38,140 nucleotides of DNA from an uncultured Planctomycetaceae bacterium (GCA_913052575.1 CAJXFK010000012.1:1-38140), one strand, 5' to 3'. Numbered from the stretch's first letter, positions 17,262-27,322 are shown. The notes: generated by a model from the letters alone, not told the origin. Program-made: numbers and translations.

Positions 17262-18413
17262 ATGACGCTCTCATTTGATTTTGACGTTGAAGGTTTCGCG
17301 GCTGCGATAAGTGAAGAGCAGCCCTGCGGGATGAATCTTCAGATAACTGACGAGGGCCGTGCAATTCGATCCAATCTACGGGACCTTCGGGAAGAGTCCC
17401 GTCGTCTCGAGAGGCGAGCAGATGAAGGGGATGAAAGTGAAGGTGGCTGGGCATCAGCTCGATCAACATGGACACAACTTCGAGATCAGTCTATCGAGGT
17501 ACTCACAAACAATTCAAAAGATCTCGATGTTGCAGCCATGCTCACTGAATCGCTTTGTCGTACGGATGGTTTTGCGGGGCTTCAGGCTGGCTTCCAGGTC
17601 ATGGGCCTGCTCGTGGAGGCTTTCTGGAACGAAGTTTATCCAGTTCCTGATCCTGAGGACGGTGTAACTGACGAAACTCTTATTATTGAAGAACGGGTAC
17701 TTCCAATCCAACGCTTAGCGGGTCTGGAGCTAGAGGGACTGTTGGTTCCCGGCATACTACACATTCCACTTGCCGTAGGTCGTTCAGATCAGTCGTATGG
17801 GTTGTGTCATTGGCGGAGTAGTCGGGAACTAGTTGGCGAAGACAACGAAGAAAAACTTCAACTTGCAGTTGATCGAGGAGGGGTATCTCCAAGTCAGTTT
17901 GAACAGGCAGTGTCGGAGACAGATATCGGAGAAATCACTGCTGTTTACAAGGATCTCCTTTCTGCAAATGAGACTTGGGCAATGCTTGTTGATGCGATTT
18001 CAGAAATGTCTGAAGGTAAAGCAGTTGTTCCTGCGAGTCAGATACGTGATATTTTCGAAGAATGCATTGATGCAATAAAAGTTTTTGCACCGAGTGCGAT
18101 ACCTCAAGAATCATCAGGAGATGAAGATCCAGCCGGTGTAGACGGACAAGAAAAAAATGAAGGAGATGCTGGAGGTCTCTACCCAGCCAACCGCGAAGAG
18201 GCATTTCAGCGGCTTGAGAAAATAGCTGATTATTTCGAAACGCATGATCCGCACAGCCTCGTGGCTGCACAAATACGGAATATCGTAAAACTTGGTCGAT
18301 TGTCGCGAGGGGAATATTACAAACAGCTTCTTCGTGATGAATCAGCACTCAGCCTCCTTTTCCGCGCAGCTGGTATGGATGAGCAAATCCCCGACAATAA
18401 TGATGGATACTAA
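17262..18413 (+). CDS. tssA: T6SS protein TssA (ImpA N-terminal domain, short form)
   Basis: A 383-aa protein. Its N-terminal ~200 residues carry the ImpA_N pattern: an early EEQPCGMNL motif, then a central [20 protein letters not shown] block, then [18 protein letters not shown], typical of TssA. The C-terminal ~75 residues ([15 protein letters not shown], then EPHS-like [10 protein letters not shown]) match the C-terminal helical region of short TssA proteins. An acidic, low-complexity linker (about 282-305) separates the two. TssA primes baseplate and sheath assembly and caps the growing distal end. ATG at 17262 has a CGGAA site at a somewhat long spacing of about 11 bases. It heads the second + strand gene block after a 243-bp gap, so it may have its own promoter. 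Confidence 0.93.
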   Translation: MTLSFDFDVEGFAAAISEEQPCGMNLQITDEGRAIRSNLRDLREESRRLERRADEGDESEGGWASARSTWTQLRDQSIEVLTNNSKDLDVAAMLTESLCRTDGFAGLQAGFQVMGLLVEAFWNEVYPVPDPEDGVTDETLIIEERVLPIQRLAGLELEGLLVPGILHIPLAVGRSDQSYGLCHWRSSRELVGEDNEEKLQLAVDRGGVSPSQFEQAVSETDIGEITAVYKDLLSANETWAMLVDAISEMSEGKAVVPASQIRDIFEECIDAIKVFAPSAIPQESSGDEDPAGVDGQEKNEGDAGGLYPANREEAFQRLEKIADYFETHDPHSLVAAQIRNIVKLGRLSRGEYYKQLLRDESALSLLFRAAGMDEQIPDNNDGY

Positions 18414-18446
18414 GAATATTTTTTAAGGTTCAGAAAAGGCAAGGGC

Positions 18447-18474
18447 TTGGCAGGCACCCTGAATCGTGTATTCT
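18447..18474 (+). promoter_or_regulatory. candidate sigma70-type promoter upstream of tssB
   Basis: TTGGCA (18447-18452) and TATTCT (18469-18474) are separated by 16 bp, about 80 bp before the tssB start. A similar TATTCTAACG string occurs upstream of tssE (from 23392), but without a matching -35. The boxes deviate from consensus at one and two positions. An internal promoter here would fit the high demand for sheath protein. Confidence 0.35.
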
Positions 18475-18553
18475 AAACGTTATTCGAGGTTGGTTTTCAG
18501 ATACACACCAGTCACAGCGGTCAGTCCACAACCGCTTCTTGAGGGAGGCAATA

Positions 18554-19117
18554 ATGCCGGAATCAGTTCACGGAAAACTTTCACGAGTCCGAAAGCCGCG
18601 AGTACATATCACGTACGAAGTTGAGACAGAGGGCGCTACGGTTGTCAAAGAGTTGCCATTTGTTGTTGGCGTGATGGGTGATTTTTCGGGCAATCCTACA
18701 GAGCCATTGAAACCACTGAAGGACAGGAAATTTGTCTCAATAGATCGTGACTCGTTCAGTGATGTCATGAGGCGAATGACGCCTGGAGTTGAGATGAAAG
18801 TCGATAACACACTAGCTGGCGATGGAAGTGAATTAGCCGTTTCACTTAAATTTTCATCGATGGAAGATTTCGAGCCGGCGAAAATTGTTGAGCAGGTGGA
18901 GCCACTTCGAAAACTTCTTGACACTCGAAACAAGCTTCGCGAACTCATGAGCGCTGTTGACCGAGCCGATGGTCTTGAAGATGAGATTGAAAAACTTTTG
19001 CAAAGTGACGACCAGCTGAAAGCGCTTGCTGGTGAGATTGGTGTTGGTTCAGGGGATGCAGCAGATTCGTCTGACTCTTCCAGTGATGATTCTTCTAGTG
19101 ATGGCGATGGTGCTTGA
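18554..19117 (+). CDS. tssB: T6SS contractile sheath small subunit TssB (VipA)
   Basis: A 187-aa protein. Residues about 1-160 carry the TssB/VipA pattern: [13 protein letters not shown], then [14 protein letters not shown], then [11 protein letters not shown], and near the end of the core [17 protein letters not shown]. TssB interlocks with TssC to build the contractile sheath. The ATG at 18554 is chosen over the in-frame TTG at 18539 because a strong GGGAGG site lies just upstream of the ATG. An unusual 23-residue tail made almost only of Ser, Asp, Gly and Ala ends the protein. It is followed 57 bp later by tssC. Confidence 0.97.
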   Translation: MPESVHGKLSRVRKPRVHITYEVETEGATVVKELPFVVGVMGDFSGNPTEPLKPLKDRKFVSIDRDSFSDVMRRMTPGVEMKVDNTLAGDGSELAVSLKFSSMEDFEPAKIVEQVEPLRKLLDTRNKLRELMSAVDRADGLEDEIEKLLQSDDQLKALAGEIGVGSGDAADSSDSSSDDSSSDGDGA

Positions 19118-19174
19118 ATAGTTTAAGTCAAGCGAATGTGAAAATTTTTGAATGAGTCTCAAAGGAAAAATACA

Positions 19175-20671
19175 ATGAGCACAGGCGAATCACAGCAACA
19201 AGAGAGCGTTGCAGCAGAACAGTCATCTGCCGGGCTGCTTGACCAGATAACGACCATGATGCCTCGGGCGGTAGAAAAGCCTCGACGTAATGAACTCATT
19301 CGTTCTCTCGTTGAGGAGTCTTTGAAGGGTACTGTAAAGTTCGACAAAAATGTTGGAAAGACAATCACGAATGCAATGACCGCGATTGACGCCGCAATGT
19401 CGACGCAATTAGCAGCAATTATGCACAACGATGCCTTTCAAAAGCTTGAAGGTTCTTGGCGTGGTCTTCATCACCTTGTTATGAACTCAGAAACAGGGGC
19501 ATCACTGAAAATACGGGTCATGAATATTGGGAAGCGAGAGCTTTTCAAAGATCTTGATAAAGCTGTTGAGTTTGACCAAAGCCAAACATTTAAAAAGATT
19601 TATGAGGCAGAATTTGGTTCTCCTGGTGGTGAGCCATACGGAGCACTTATCGGTGATTATGAATTCACGAATCACCCTGAAGACATTGACACGCTTTCGA
19701 AAATGTCACAGGTTGCGGCAGCTGGATTTGCACCATTTCTTTCTGCAGCAGATCCGAAACTCATGGGGATGGACAGTTACTCAGAATTGTCGAAGCCACG
19801 TGATCTTGAAAAAATCTTTCTTGATGAGAGCTATGCGAAGTGGAGGAGTTTTCGTGATTCTGATGACTCTCGGTTTGCAGTTTTGACAATGCCGAGATCT
19901 CTTTCACGACTGCCATATGGGAAGAATACGAAGGTAGTCGAAGAGTTTGACTATGAAGAGGTTGAGCTTGACGAAAAAGGTAACTCAAAGCCAGTTGAGC
20001 ACGGTAACTACTCATGGATGAATAGTTCGTATGTTCTTGGTGCCCAGATGACCTCTGCGTATTCAAAATTCGGTTGGTGCACGGCAATTCGTGGAGCGGA
20101 AAATGGCGGTAAGGTTGAAGGTCTACCTGCTCATATCTTCACAGCCGATGATGGTGATCAGGCCATGAAGTGTCCTACAGAGATTGCTATTACAGATCGC
20201 CGTGAAGCTGAATTGTCCAAGCTCGGTTTCCTTCCGCTTTGTCACTACAAAAATACGGACTATGCCGTTTTCTTTGGCGCGCAGACGACGCAAAAGGCGA
20301 AAAAGTACGACAAGCCTGAGGCAACAGCGAATGCCGCAATTTCTGCTCGACTGCCGTACATTATGGCTACATCTCGTATTGCTCATTTCTTGAAAGTAAT
20401 TGCAAGAGATAAGATCGGATCATTTATGGAACGACAGGACTGTGAGGACTGGCTAAAGCGGTGGATAGCGAACTATGTGTCCACTGATCCGCACCCGAGT
20501 GATGATGTGAAGGCGAGATATCCTCTCGCGGAAGCAGAGATAAAGGTTGAGGATATTCCGGGTTCGCCAGGAAGCTATAACGCTGTGGCTCATTTGCGTC
20601 CGTGGTTGCAGTTAGAGGAATTAACATCAAGTCTGCGACTAGTCGCTAAGATTCCGGCTAAGAGTGGTTGA
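19175..20671 (+). CDS. tssC: T6SS contractile sheath large subunit TssC (VipB)
   Basis: A 498-aa protein with the canonical TssC landmarks: a charged N-terminal helix region, [15 protein letters not shown] (about 87-101), [29 protein letters not shown] and the C-terminal [16 protein letters not shown]. TssC forms the main body of the sheath and its N-terminal helix is the ClpV target. The ATG at 19175 has an AAAGGAAA site; an upstream in-frame TTG at 19148 lacks one. Length is normal for the family. A second, diverged tssC follows 87 bp downstream. Confidence 0.97.
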   Translation: MSTGESQQQESVAAEQSSAGLLDQITTMMPRAVEKPRRNELIRSLVEESLKGTVKFDKNVGKTITNAMTAIDAAMSTQLAAIMHNDAFQKLEGSWRGLHHLVMNSETGASLKIRVMNIGKRELFKDLDKAVEFDQSQTFKKIYEAEFGSPGGEPYGALIGDYEFTNHPEDIDTLSKMSQVAAAGFAPFLSAADPKLMGMDSYSELSKPRDLEKIFLDESYAKWRSFRDSDDSRFAVLTMPRSLSRLPYGKNTKVVEEFDYEEVELDEKGNSKPVEHGNYSWMNSSYVLGAQMTSAYSKFGWCTAIRGAENGGKVEGLPAHIFTADDGDQAMKCPTEIAITDRREAELSKLGFLPLCHYKNTDYAVFFGAQTTQKAKKYDKPEATANAAISARLPYIMATSRIAHFLKVIARDKIGSFMERQDCEDWLKRWIANYVSTDPHPSDDVKARYPLAEAEIKVEDIPGSPGSYNAVAHLRPWLQLEELTSSLRLVAKIPAKSG

Positions 20672-20758
20672 TAACTTGATCAGCAACGTGGTCTTAGGGG
20701 TTGTTAATCACTAACCTTAAGGTTCGTTGTTTGTAAGTGGCTTTCTCGGTCGAAGCGT

Positions 20759-22426
20759 ATGAATTCAATGAATCCGGACCGTGGGGTAGAAGCGTCTCTG
20801 GCAGTCCAAGCTCTGCCCGGCACAGAGAAAGCCGCTGATTTTCGCTCCTCTGCTAGTGCGCTCAATCCAGCGCTTCTGTCTCTCGCTGAAAGAGGGACGT
20901 CTGCGCTGGCGTCGATACGAGGTAGAGGCGAGGCGTCTATTCTTGCTTCTGACGACCTCAATCACGTTTTTCGGACGTGGGCGGCGTCACGAATCCTCTT
21001 AGGAAAGCAAGTTACTCGTAGTGAGATACTCTGCAAACTCGGTGAAGATGTCGCTGCTATCGACAAGGCACTCAATGTGCAAGTGGACACGATTTTACAC
21101 CATACTGCACTTCAGAAACTTGAAGGTAGTTGGCGTGGGTTATTTTATCTTGTGAACCAGGCAGAAGGGGCTAATTCAGACTCTGGGACAGGGGTTGGGG
21201 GCAAGCCGCGAGTCAAGGTTCGTGTTCTTTCTGTAAAAAAAAGAGAGTTGCGTAGAGATCAAGAAACAGCTGTTGAATTCGATCGTTCTGACTTGTGGCA
21301 AAAGGTCTATGAAAATGAGTTTGGAACCGCTGGAGGTATTCCGTACGGATTGCTGGTTTGTGATCATCAATTCAGTCACCATCCGGATGACGTAAGTTTG
21401 TTATCAGGAATGTCTGAGACAGCAATGGCAGCCTTTGCACCATTACTTGTATCGCCAGAACCCACAATTTTTGGAAGCGAACAATTGAATGATCTTGAAA
21501 ATCTCCCTAGGATCACAGATACACAAGCATCAAAACAGTTTATTAAATGGAAAGCATTACGTGAGCGTGAAGAATCAAGGTTTATCGGCTTGCCTTTACC
21601 GAGGGTGTTAGGTCGGCATGGATATAACGGTTTAATTGGGCACCCTAACGCTTTGGCAGCAGATGAACGGAGTTGGGAACAACGGGGGTTTCGGTACAAG
21701 GAAAAAACCGAGGCAGTCAACGGGTCCGGAAATCTTTGGATGAGTGGCGTATGGCCGTTCGCAAGTATTGTTATCAGAGAATTTGGTAGGTCTGGTTGGT
21801 TTGCAAACCTCCGGGGTGGTTCCCGTGGTGTTGGAGGTGGCGGGGAAGTAGCTGGACTTCCTAAGGATACTTTCTCTGGGTTTGAGAATTCAAATGTTCT
21901 CAGGGGGCCGACGGAGGTTAACATTCCATCAGATTTGGGGGAAGAGTTTGAACAGGCTGGAATGATACCACTTGAAGCGACGGGTTCAGATGGGCGAGCC
22001 GTTTTTCACTCTAATATGTCGCTTCACAAACCCAAACTTTTTGACGACCAAAAAATTTCAGAAAATGAGCGGCTTTCATCAATGATGCAGTATGTGCTCT
22101 GTGTCTCACGGTTTGCGCAGTATCTTAAAGTGATTCTTCGAGACAAGCTCGGAAGTTTCACTGAGGCTCCTCAAGCAGAAAAATTCCTGAGTGATTGGGT
22201 TCATCAGTATGTCAGTCCAGATGATCAGGCTTCAGATGAGACTCGAGCGAAAATGCCACTGAGGGCCGCTGAAATTGAGGTGCAGGATGATCCGGGGTCG
22301 GGCGGAACCATGAAAGTCGTCATGCGGTTACAGCCACATTTTCAGATTGATAGAATCGATTCGACCCTTCGTCTCATTTCAGCAGTACATTATGACCCTA
22401 ACAAGATGTCTTCTCGGAGAGGCTAG
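20759..22426 (+). CDS. second TssC-like sheath protein
   Basis: A 555-aa paralogue of TssC, with the same order of landmarks: [62 protein letters not shown] and a C-terminal MKVVMRLQPHFQIDR. The N-terminal ~70 residues are longer than in TssC and Ala/Ser/Leu-rich. Small Gly-rich insertions appear near residues 145-155 and about 358-366. Paired TssC genes are known from imp-type T6SS loci (ImpC/ImpD; TssC40/41 in Agrobacterium). Which copy pairs with TssB, and whether this one is a minor or specialised sheath component, cannot be told from sequence. The ATG at 20759 has only a weak Shine-Dalgarno site. Confidence 0.93.
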   Translation: MNSMNPDRGVEASLAVQALPGTEKAADFRSSASALNPALLSLAERGTSALASIRGRGEASILASDDLNHVFRTWAASRILLGKQVTRSEILCKLGEDVAAIDKALNVQVDTILHHTALQKLEGSWRGLFYLVNQAEGANSDSGTGVGGKPRVKVRVLSVKKRELRRDQETAVEFDRSDLWQKVYENEFGTAGGIPYGLLVCDHQFSHHPDDVSLLSGMSETAMAAFAPLLVSPEPTIFGSEQLNDLENLPRITDTQASKQFIKWKALREREESRFIGLPLPRVLGRHGYNGLIGHPNALAADERSWEQRGFRYKEKTEAVNGSGNLWMSGVWPFASIVIREFGRSGWFANLRGGSRGVGGGGEVAGLPKDTFSGFENSNVLRGPTEVNIPSDLGEEFEQAGMIPLEATGSDGRAVFHSNMSLHKPKLFDDQKISENERLSSMMQYVLCVSRFAQYLKVILRDKLGSFTEAPQAEKFLSDWVHQYVSPDDQASDETRAKMPLRAAEIEVQDDPGSGGTMKVVMRLQPHFQIDRIDSTLRLISAVHYDPNKMSSRRG

Positions 22427-22474
22427 TATCTCAGCTGAAGGCATTAACCCCGAAATAGTGAAAAGAGGACTGTG

Positions 22475-23275
22475 ATGGCGACAGTAAGTGAAAAGCTCAA
22501 GCAGGGCGATCTTCACGGGGCTATTGGTTTAGCTTCTGAAGCAGTGAAAGCAGACCCGAAAAAGTTCGAACATCGTTGGTTTCTCGCTGAATTACTCATC
22601 CTCGCAGGAGATGATGATCGGGCCGATAAGCAGCTTGATACTCTCATAACACTTGACCCACGATTTGCAGTTGCCGCAACGCCGGTGCGGCAACTTATAC
22701 GAGCGGAAACAAAACGCAAACAGTTTTTCGACGAGGGAAGGGTTCCGGATTTTCTGGATGGTGCTTCTGAATCACTACAGGCACGGCTTGAGGCATTCGT
22801 GTTGTTACGAGACGGGCAGCCTGACGCAGCAGGAGAAGTTGTAAAGAAAGCAGAGTGCTCAAGGCCAGCTCTTTCTGGGCAGATAACAATCGATGGTAAC
22901 TGCAAGAAGTTTGATGATATTCGTGATCTCGATGACATTACAGCAGAGGTCTTCGAAGTATTAACGCATACGGGAAAGTACTATTGGATTGAGATGAGTC
23001 AGGTCAAATCGATTGAATTTCAGTCTCCGAAACAACCGCTCGATCTTATCTGGCGAAAAGCAAAAATGGTGGTAACAGATGCTTTTGATGCTGAAGTTTT
23101 TCTTCCTTCAGTATATGGAAGCCAAAAAGATATTGATGATTTGGCAAGACTCGGTAGGCGGACCGAATGGGTTGGCGAACCTGATCAAGCTGTTACCGGT
23201 ACCGGGGGGCGCAGTTTTGTACTTGATGGTGAAACAGAAGTGAATATGTTGCAGATCGAATCACTCGAGTTTTAG
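22475..23275 (+). CDS. tagJ: T6SS accessory protein TagJ (ImpE family)
   Basis: A 266-aa protein. The N-terminal half is TPR-like (GDLHGAIGLASEAVKADP, then RWFLAELLILAGDDDRAD). The C-terminal half has the ImpE pattern LPSVYGS and a closing beta-rich segment, and matches TagJ in length. In P. aeruginosa TagJ binds the TssB N-terminus and may modulate sheath disassembly by ClpV. ATG at 22475 has an AAGAGGA site; an overlapping GTG at 22472 is less likely. Its place after the tssC pair and before tssE is the common imp-type order. Confidence 0.92.
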   Translation: MATVSEKLKQGDLHGAIGLASEAVKADPKKFEHRWFLAELLILAGDDDRADKQLDTLITLDPRFAVAATPVRQLIRAETKRKQFFDEGRVPDFLDGASESLQARLEAFVLLRDGQPDAAGEVVKKAECSRPALSGQITIDGNCKKFDDIRDLDDITAEVFEVLTHTGKYYWIEMSQVKSIEFQSPKQPLDLIWRKAKMVVTDAFDAEVFLPSVYGSQKDIDDLARLGRRTEWVGEPDQAVTGTGGRSFVLDGETEVNMLQIESLEF

Positions 23276-23295
23276 TCGCTTCAAAATTGATCACT

Positions 23296-23312
23296 CGTGT
23301 TGGTTGAACACG
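23296..23312 (+). other. small stem-loop between tagJ and tssE
   Basis: CGTGTT and AACACG form a perfect 6-bp stem with a 5-nt loop, 20 bp after the tagJ stop. It has no T-run, so it is not a classical terminator; it might slow 3' decay of the upstream mRNA. Confidence 0.35.
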
Positions 23313-23333
23313 GCAAAGTCTAAGTAAGTCAGA

Positions 23334-23367
23334 GAAATATGAGCCAATTCTCTACTTTTCATATTTC
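23334..23367. repeat. 9-bp inverted repeat upstream of tssE
   Basis: GAAATATGA (23334-23342) and TCATATTTC (23359-23367) are perfect inverted copies 16 bp apart, about 95 bp before the tssE start and just upstream of a possible -10 (TATTCT from 23392). The position suits an operator or an mRNA hairpin. AT-rich composition raises the chance of coincidence. Confidence 0.3.
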
Positions 23368-23459
23368 AGAATGGGTCTAGAACCAGTGTGGTATTCTAAC
23401 GTGTAAGTATTTTGTCATGAATCCTGGCAAGTAGTATTCGTTCGAGTTGAGGAAATGTT

Positions 23460-23966
23460 GTGCCGGACACAGGTAATGTTTTTGCAAGGGAGCAACTGCG
23501 CCCAAGTATTCTTGACCGACTTCTGGATGATGATCCTGAAACGACACGTGAGCCAGTTTGGCAACAAGCGGCTGTTCTCGAATCTTTGCGAGATACTGTC
23601 TGTAGAGACCTTCAATATCTATTGAATTCAAGGCGATGCCTGGAAGAGTTGCCCGAGAATTTCCCAGAACTACACTCATCGTTACTGAATTACGGGCTTC
23701 CGGACCTGCAGAGCCTTGAAATCCGTCAAGGAAGGGCGGGGCAGCAAATCGCGCATCTCATTGAGGAAGTGATACGCGATTTTGAACCAAGGCTTCGTGG
23801 CGTTCGTGTCAGGTCCAAAGGTCTAGATAATCATGCTAGTGACTCCTTGAGACAGCTGAGTTTTGAAATAGATGCGGTACTGGTTATTGAGCCCCTCAAG
23901 GAACCGGTGCTTTTTACATCATCATTTAATTCAATTAGTGGCGAATTCAACGTCGAGGGTGGGTAA
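23460..23966 (+). CDS. tssE: T6SS baseplate subunit TssE (gp25-like)
   Basis: A 168-aa protein with the gp25/TssE fold: an early RPSILDRLLDDDP motif, then LRDTVCRDLQYLLNSRR (about 40-56), LLNYGLPDL and a C-terminal beta segment. TssE seeds sheath polymerisation from the baseplate. The GTG start at 23460 is supported by GAGGA six bases upstream. Length is normal. The stop codon TAA is followed immediately by the ATG of tssF, so the two are likely translationally coupled. Confidence 0.95.
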   Translation: MPDTGNVFAREQLRPSILDRLLDDDPETTREPVWQQAAVLESLRDTVCRDLQYLLNSRRCLEELPENFPELHSSLLNYGLPDLQSLEIRQGRAGQQIAHLIEEVIRDFEPRLRGVRVRSKGLDNHASDSLRQLSFEIDAVLVIEPLKEPVLFTSSFNSISGEFNVEGG

Positions 23967-25844
23967 ATGAGTGACGACATGCTTCCGTACTACGAGCGTG
24001 AATTAGCGCTTTTGCATTCATTGGCAGGCGAGTTTGCTGAGCAGCATCCGAAGGTAGCAGCCCGTTTATCAATTGGTCGTGGAGGGTCTCAAGATCCGCA
24101 TGTCGAGCGACTACTGCAAGGGACAGCATTCCTCGCGGCGGATATTCATAAACGGCTAGATGATGATTTTCCAGAACTAACTGATAGCTTGCTTGACATG
24201 GTGTGCCCGCACTACCTGCGTCCTGTTCCCTCAATGTCGGTTGTTGAGTTTGCCCTTGATCGAAAGCAGGCATCACTTACATCTGGTTATGAAATTCCGC
24301 GTGGCACAGAACTTGAATCGGAACCAGTTGATGAACAGCCATGTATTTATCAAACATGTTTCAATACAAGAGTCTGGCCGATTCGTATTTCAGATGTTAA
24401 TGTTGCTGGCCCGCCCTTTCAGCTTCCAGCTATTCCGCCCATCGGTACGGCTATGGTATTGGACATAGTGCTTGAAGCTCTGTCACCGAAAGTACCAATT
24501 TCAAAATTACAGATTGATGAATTACGCTTTTTTCTTCATGCGGATACGGGACAGTCAGTCTTTCATCTTTACGAGTCAATGTTAACTCGTTGCAACGGAA
24601 TTATGGTCTCAACTGGGCCTGATGATCGGTCGCCAGTAATTTTAAATCCGGAGTGTCTCGTTGCAGCAGGATTTGAGGATGACGAGGCTGCGTTGCCAGA
24701 AGAGGCTAGAGGCTTTTCTGGACATCGCTTGCTCACTGAGTTTTTTACACTGCCGCAGAAGTACCTCTTTGTTGACCTTCAGAAGATTCCAGAGAGTGTG
24801 ATTAAAAAATCTGGATCAAAACTTCATATTTCAATTTTGCTTGCAGACTTCGATCAAAATCTTGAAAGGTCCGTTTCACGATCAAATATTCGACTGGGCT
24901 GCTCACCTATTGTAAATCTCTTCACACAACCTTTCGACCCATTCACTGTTGACGGAACAAAATCAGAATACTGTGTTGTGCCTGATGCTCGTCGTGCCCG
25001 AGCGATCGAGGTTTATGCAATTGACAAAGTTCAAGTAAGTGATCCCGGTGGAGAACCGGTCGAATCTACACCGTTCTATAAACTTTCAACAAGTTCATCT
25101 CTTGCTGGATTGCAAGAAGCAAGCACTGTGAAATGGATGACGCATCGGCGCATGCATCGTGAGCCGCGTCCCGATGGCATTGTTGATGGGGCAAGTGATG
25201 TTTGGCTAAGCTTGGTCGACCAACAGAAGGGGCAAATTGGTCTGATAGATAAAACAGTGCATACGTCTGGACTATGTACAAATCGGAATCTACCAAGCCG
25301 TTTGCCATTCACCGGTAACCGACCAAGATTGAATATTCGGTCTGGCCAAGGTCCAATCGGTTCAATTTTATGTCTTGTTCGACCAACTGCACCTGCTCGA
25401 GTACGACCGGGTCAGGGAGCAATATGGAAGCTTGTATCACATCTTTCTTTGAATCACCTTTCGCTTGCCAGCGAAAAGCCCGGAGACGCAGCAGCTGCAT
25501 TGAGAGAGATGCTTCATCTCTACCTGCTTGATAATATAGAAGACTTTGAGCAAAAGCGGCGATGGATAGAGGGAGTCCGAGACATCTCGAGTAGTCGTAT
25601 TGCTGCTCGAGTTGGTACGGCTGTGAATGGTGTGTGCCAAGGAGTTGAAGTGAGGGTTGAGTTGGATGACGAATACTTTGACTTTCGGACAGGATTTCTA
25701 TTTTCCAGCGTACTGGAACGTTTTTATGCTGCTTGGGTTAACATAAATAGTTTTACTCAGTTGGTGTCGACTTCAAGACAACGGGATAGCCGTCAGGAGG
25801 AGTGGTCCTGGCCACCGCGATCTGGTTCAAAGGTCTTGGTATGA
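23967..25844 (+). CDS. tssF: T6SS baseplate subunit TssF (ImpG/VasA)
   Basis: A 625-aa protein. The N-terminus has the TssF signature: LPYYERELALLHSLAGEFA, then HPKVAARLSI, then DPHVERLLQGTAFL and CPHYLRPVPSM. Two TssF with one TssG form the core wedge of the baseplate. Length is normal for the family (about 580-630). ATG directly abuts the tssE stop, and the last four bases overlap the tssG start (ATGA), showing tight coupling of the wedge genes. Confidence 0.97.
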   Translation: MSDDMLPYYERELALLHSLAGEFAEQHPKVAARLSIGRGGSQDPHVERLLQGTAFLAADIHKRLDDDFPELTDSLLDMVCPHYLRPVPSMSVVEFALDRKQASLTSGYEIPRGTELESEPVDEQPCIYQTCFNTRVWPIRISDVNVAGPPFQLPAIPPIGTAMVLDIVLEALSPKVPISKLQIDELRFFLHADTGQSVFHLYESMLTRCNGIMVSTGPDDRSPVILNPECLVAAGFEDDEAALPEEARGFSGHRLLTEFFTLPQKYLFVDLQKIPESVIKKSGSKLHISILLADFDQNLERSVSRSNIRLGCSPIVNLFTQPFDPFTVDGTKSEYCVVPDARRARAIEVYAIDKVQVSDPGGEPVESTPFYKLSTSSSLAGLQEASTVKWMTHRRMHREPRPDGIVDGASDVWLSLVDQQKGQIGLIDKTVHTSGLCTNRNLPSRLPFTGNRPRLNIRSGQGPIGSILCLVRPTAPARVRPGQGAIWKLVSHLSLNHLSLASEKPGDAAAALREMLHLYLLDNIEDFEQKRRWIEGVRDISSSRIAARVGTAVNGVCQGVEVRVELDDEYFDFRTGFLFSSVLERFYAAWVNINSFTQLVSTSRQRDSRQEEWSWPPRSGSKVLV

Positions 25845-27100
25845 CTGATTTCAAAAAGTCGATCGAAATGGAAGAGTTGGTAAGGAAAGCGTCTGAAGTA
25901 CTACGACAGCTCGTTCAAGAACCACAGTCATATGATTTTTTTCAGGCAGTCCGTCTTCTCGATCAGATTCAGCTGACTAATCGATATGCTAGAGAGGGAT
26001 TAAAAGCAGATTCGTTAGTAAAACCAGCAGGAACTGGGCCGATTACTCAGGCACCTTCTCTACTAGGGAAAAATACTCCATCTCAATGGGCTCTTCAAAA
26101 GTTTTTTGGTGACACACTACGATTTGAGTCATCTGCCTCACTCCAATTTCCAGAGGGAGCTTTGACTAAGATCAGCGTGCCGCAAGATTGGTTTGGTGAC
26201 TACACAGATCACCATGACTTCACAACTGACGATGAAATGGTGCGTCTTGAGCTATCAAGTTTCGGTCTGATTGGTTCGACTGGCAAATTACCACAACACT
26301 ACACAACACTTGTCGTTGAACGCTCACGACGCTTTCGTGATCAAACGTTTCGACATTTTCTCAATATTTTTACTCACCATTTTACTGTGAGGCTTTATCG
26401 CTCATGGGTAAAGTATCGAGGGGCAGTCGGCTACGAATACCAAAAATCAGCACACAGTGTTGGGAAGCGTGCAAGCAATCTTGTCGGTGAGTCAGACCCA
26501 TTAACGGCTTGTATTGCTGCAATTATCGGCATCGGAACACCTGGTTTAGCAGATCGTCTCAATGTTCCTGATGAGGTACTTTACTACCATGTTGGGAATC
26601 TGGTCAGCCGGCCTCGAACTGCAGAATCACTGAAGAAAATGATCAGCGATGTTTTTTCAGTCAATGCTGAAATAATACCTTTTGTAGGCAACTGGCTTGT
26701 TCTACGGAAGAAAGATTGTACACGGCTTGCAAGCCAGGGTAATCCACATGGCCGTCATGCTGCTCTTGGCAAATCTGCGATTGCGGGTAGCCGAGTATGG
26801 GATAGCTCATCAGCTTTTGAGGTACGGCTTGGGCCGTTGAGGGCAGAGAAGTTCAGTCGATTTCTCCCAGGTCAGCCGGATCTCATAGCGGCGGGTGATC
26901 TTCTTCGATTTGCAGCGGGTGCACAGTTTTCAATTAAGATTCGATTGGTTCTCAAAGCAGCAGAAGTGCCACCAGTTCAACTTCTTGCCCAGGAGCCAGA
27001 AGTGCCTCTGTGCCCAAGACTTGGGTGGTCCACGTGGTTACCATGTCACGCAGAGTTTGAGAGTGATCGCGATGAGACGTCATTCCAAATCACCTCGTAG
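25841..27100 (+). CDS. tssG: T6SS baseplate subunit TssG (ImpH/VasB)
   Basis: A 419-aa protein with TssG landmarks: EPQSYDFFQAVRLLDQI near residues 28-44, FESSASLQFPEG, LSSFGLIGSTGKLPQHYT and HFLNIFTHHFTVRLYRSW. It is longer than the usual ~330-350 residues; the excess seems spread over the N-terminal region and loops. The ATG at 25841 overlaps the tssF stop by 4 bp and is preferred over an upstream in-frame GTG at 25802 that would sit inside tssF. A 222-bp gap follows before clpV. Confidence 0.96.
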   Translation: MTDFKKSIEMEELVRKASEVLRQLVQEPQSYDFFQAVRLLDQIQLTNRYAREGLKADSLVKPAGTGPITQAPSLLGKNTPSQWALQKFFGDTLRFESSASLQFPEGALTKISVPQDWFGDYTDHHDFTTDDEMVRLELSSFGLIGSTGKLPQHYTTLVVERSRRFRDQTFRHFLNIFTHHFTVRLYRSWVKYRGAVGYEYQKSAHSVGKRASNLVGESDPLTACIAAIIGIGTPGLADRLNVPDEVLYYHVGNLVSRPRTAESLKKMISDVFSVNAEIIPFVGNWLVLRKKDCTRLASQGNPHGRHAALGKSAIAGSRVWDSSSAFEVRLGPLRAEKFSRFLPGQPDLIAAGDLLRFAAGAQFSIKIRLVLKAAEVPPVQLLAQEPEVPLCPRLGWSTWLPCHAEFESDRDETSFQITS

Positions 27101-27217
27101 AAAAAGACTTGTTTTGGTATCAAACGAACAAGATTCTCAGTGAATTCTTATGACCGGTGTTTTATAGCAGAGTCTTTAAAAACCTGAAAAATAAGGTAAT
27201 CTCACGTGTAGTTTCGA

Positions 27218-27231
27218 GGCAATGCATTGCC
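27218..27231. promoter_or_regulatory. 14-bp perfect palindrome upstream of clpV
   Basis: GGCAATGCATTGCC is a perfect palindrome in the tssG-clpV gap, about 92 bp before the clpV start. A symmetric regulator could bind here. Its position in one of the few large gaps of the block is suggestive, but the size is near chance expectation. Confidence 0.3.
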
Positions 27232-27322
27232 GGTCACATCTAGTATTTTCTATCGTTAAAAAATGTGAACGGGCTTTCAGTGATGCACGTGGCGTATTTT
27301 TTCACATTAAAGGTTTCTAGAT

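Noticed and set aside
27262-27308. 8-bp inverted repeat AATGTGAA/TTCACATT upstream of clpV
   Set aside because: Arms are 31 bp apart and AT-rich; chance occurrence is likely.
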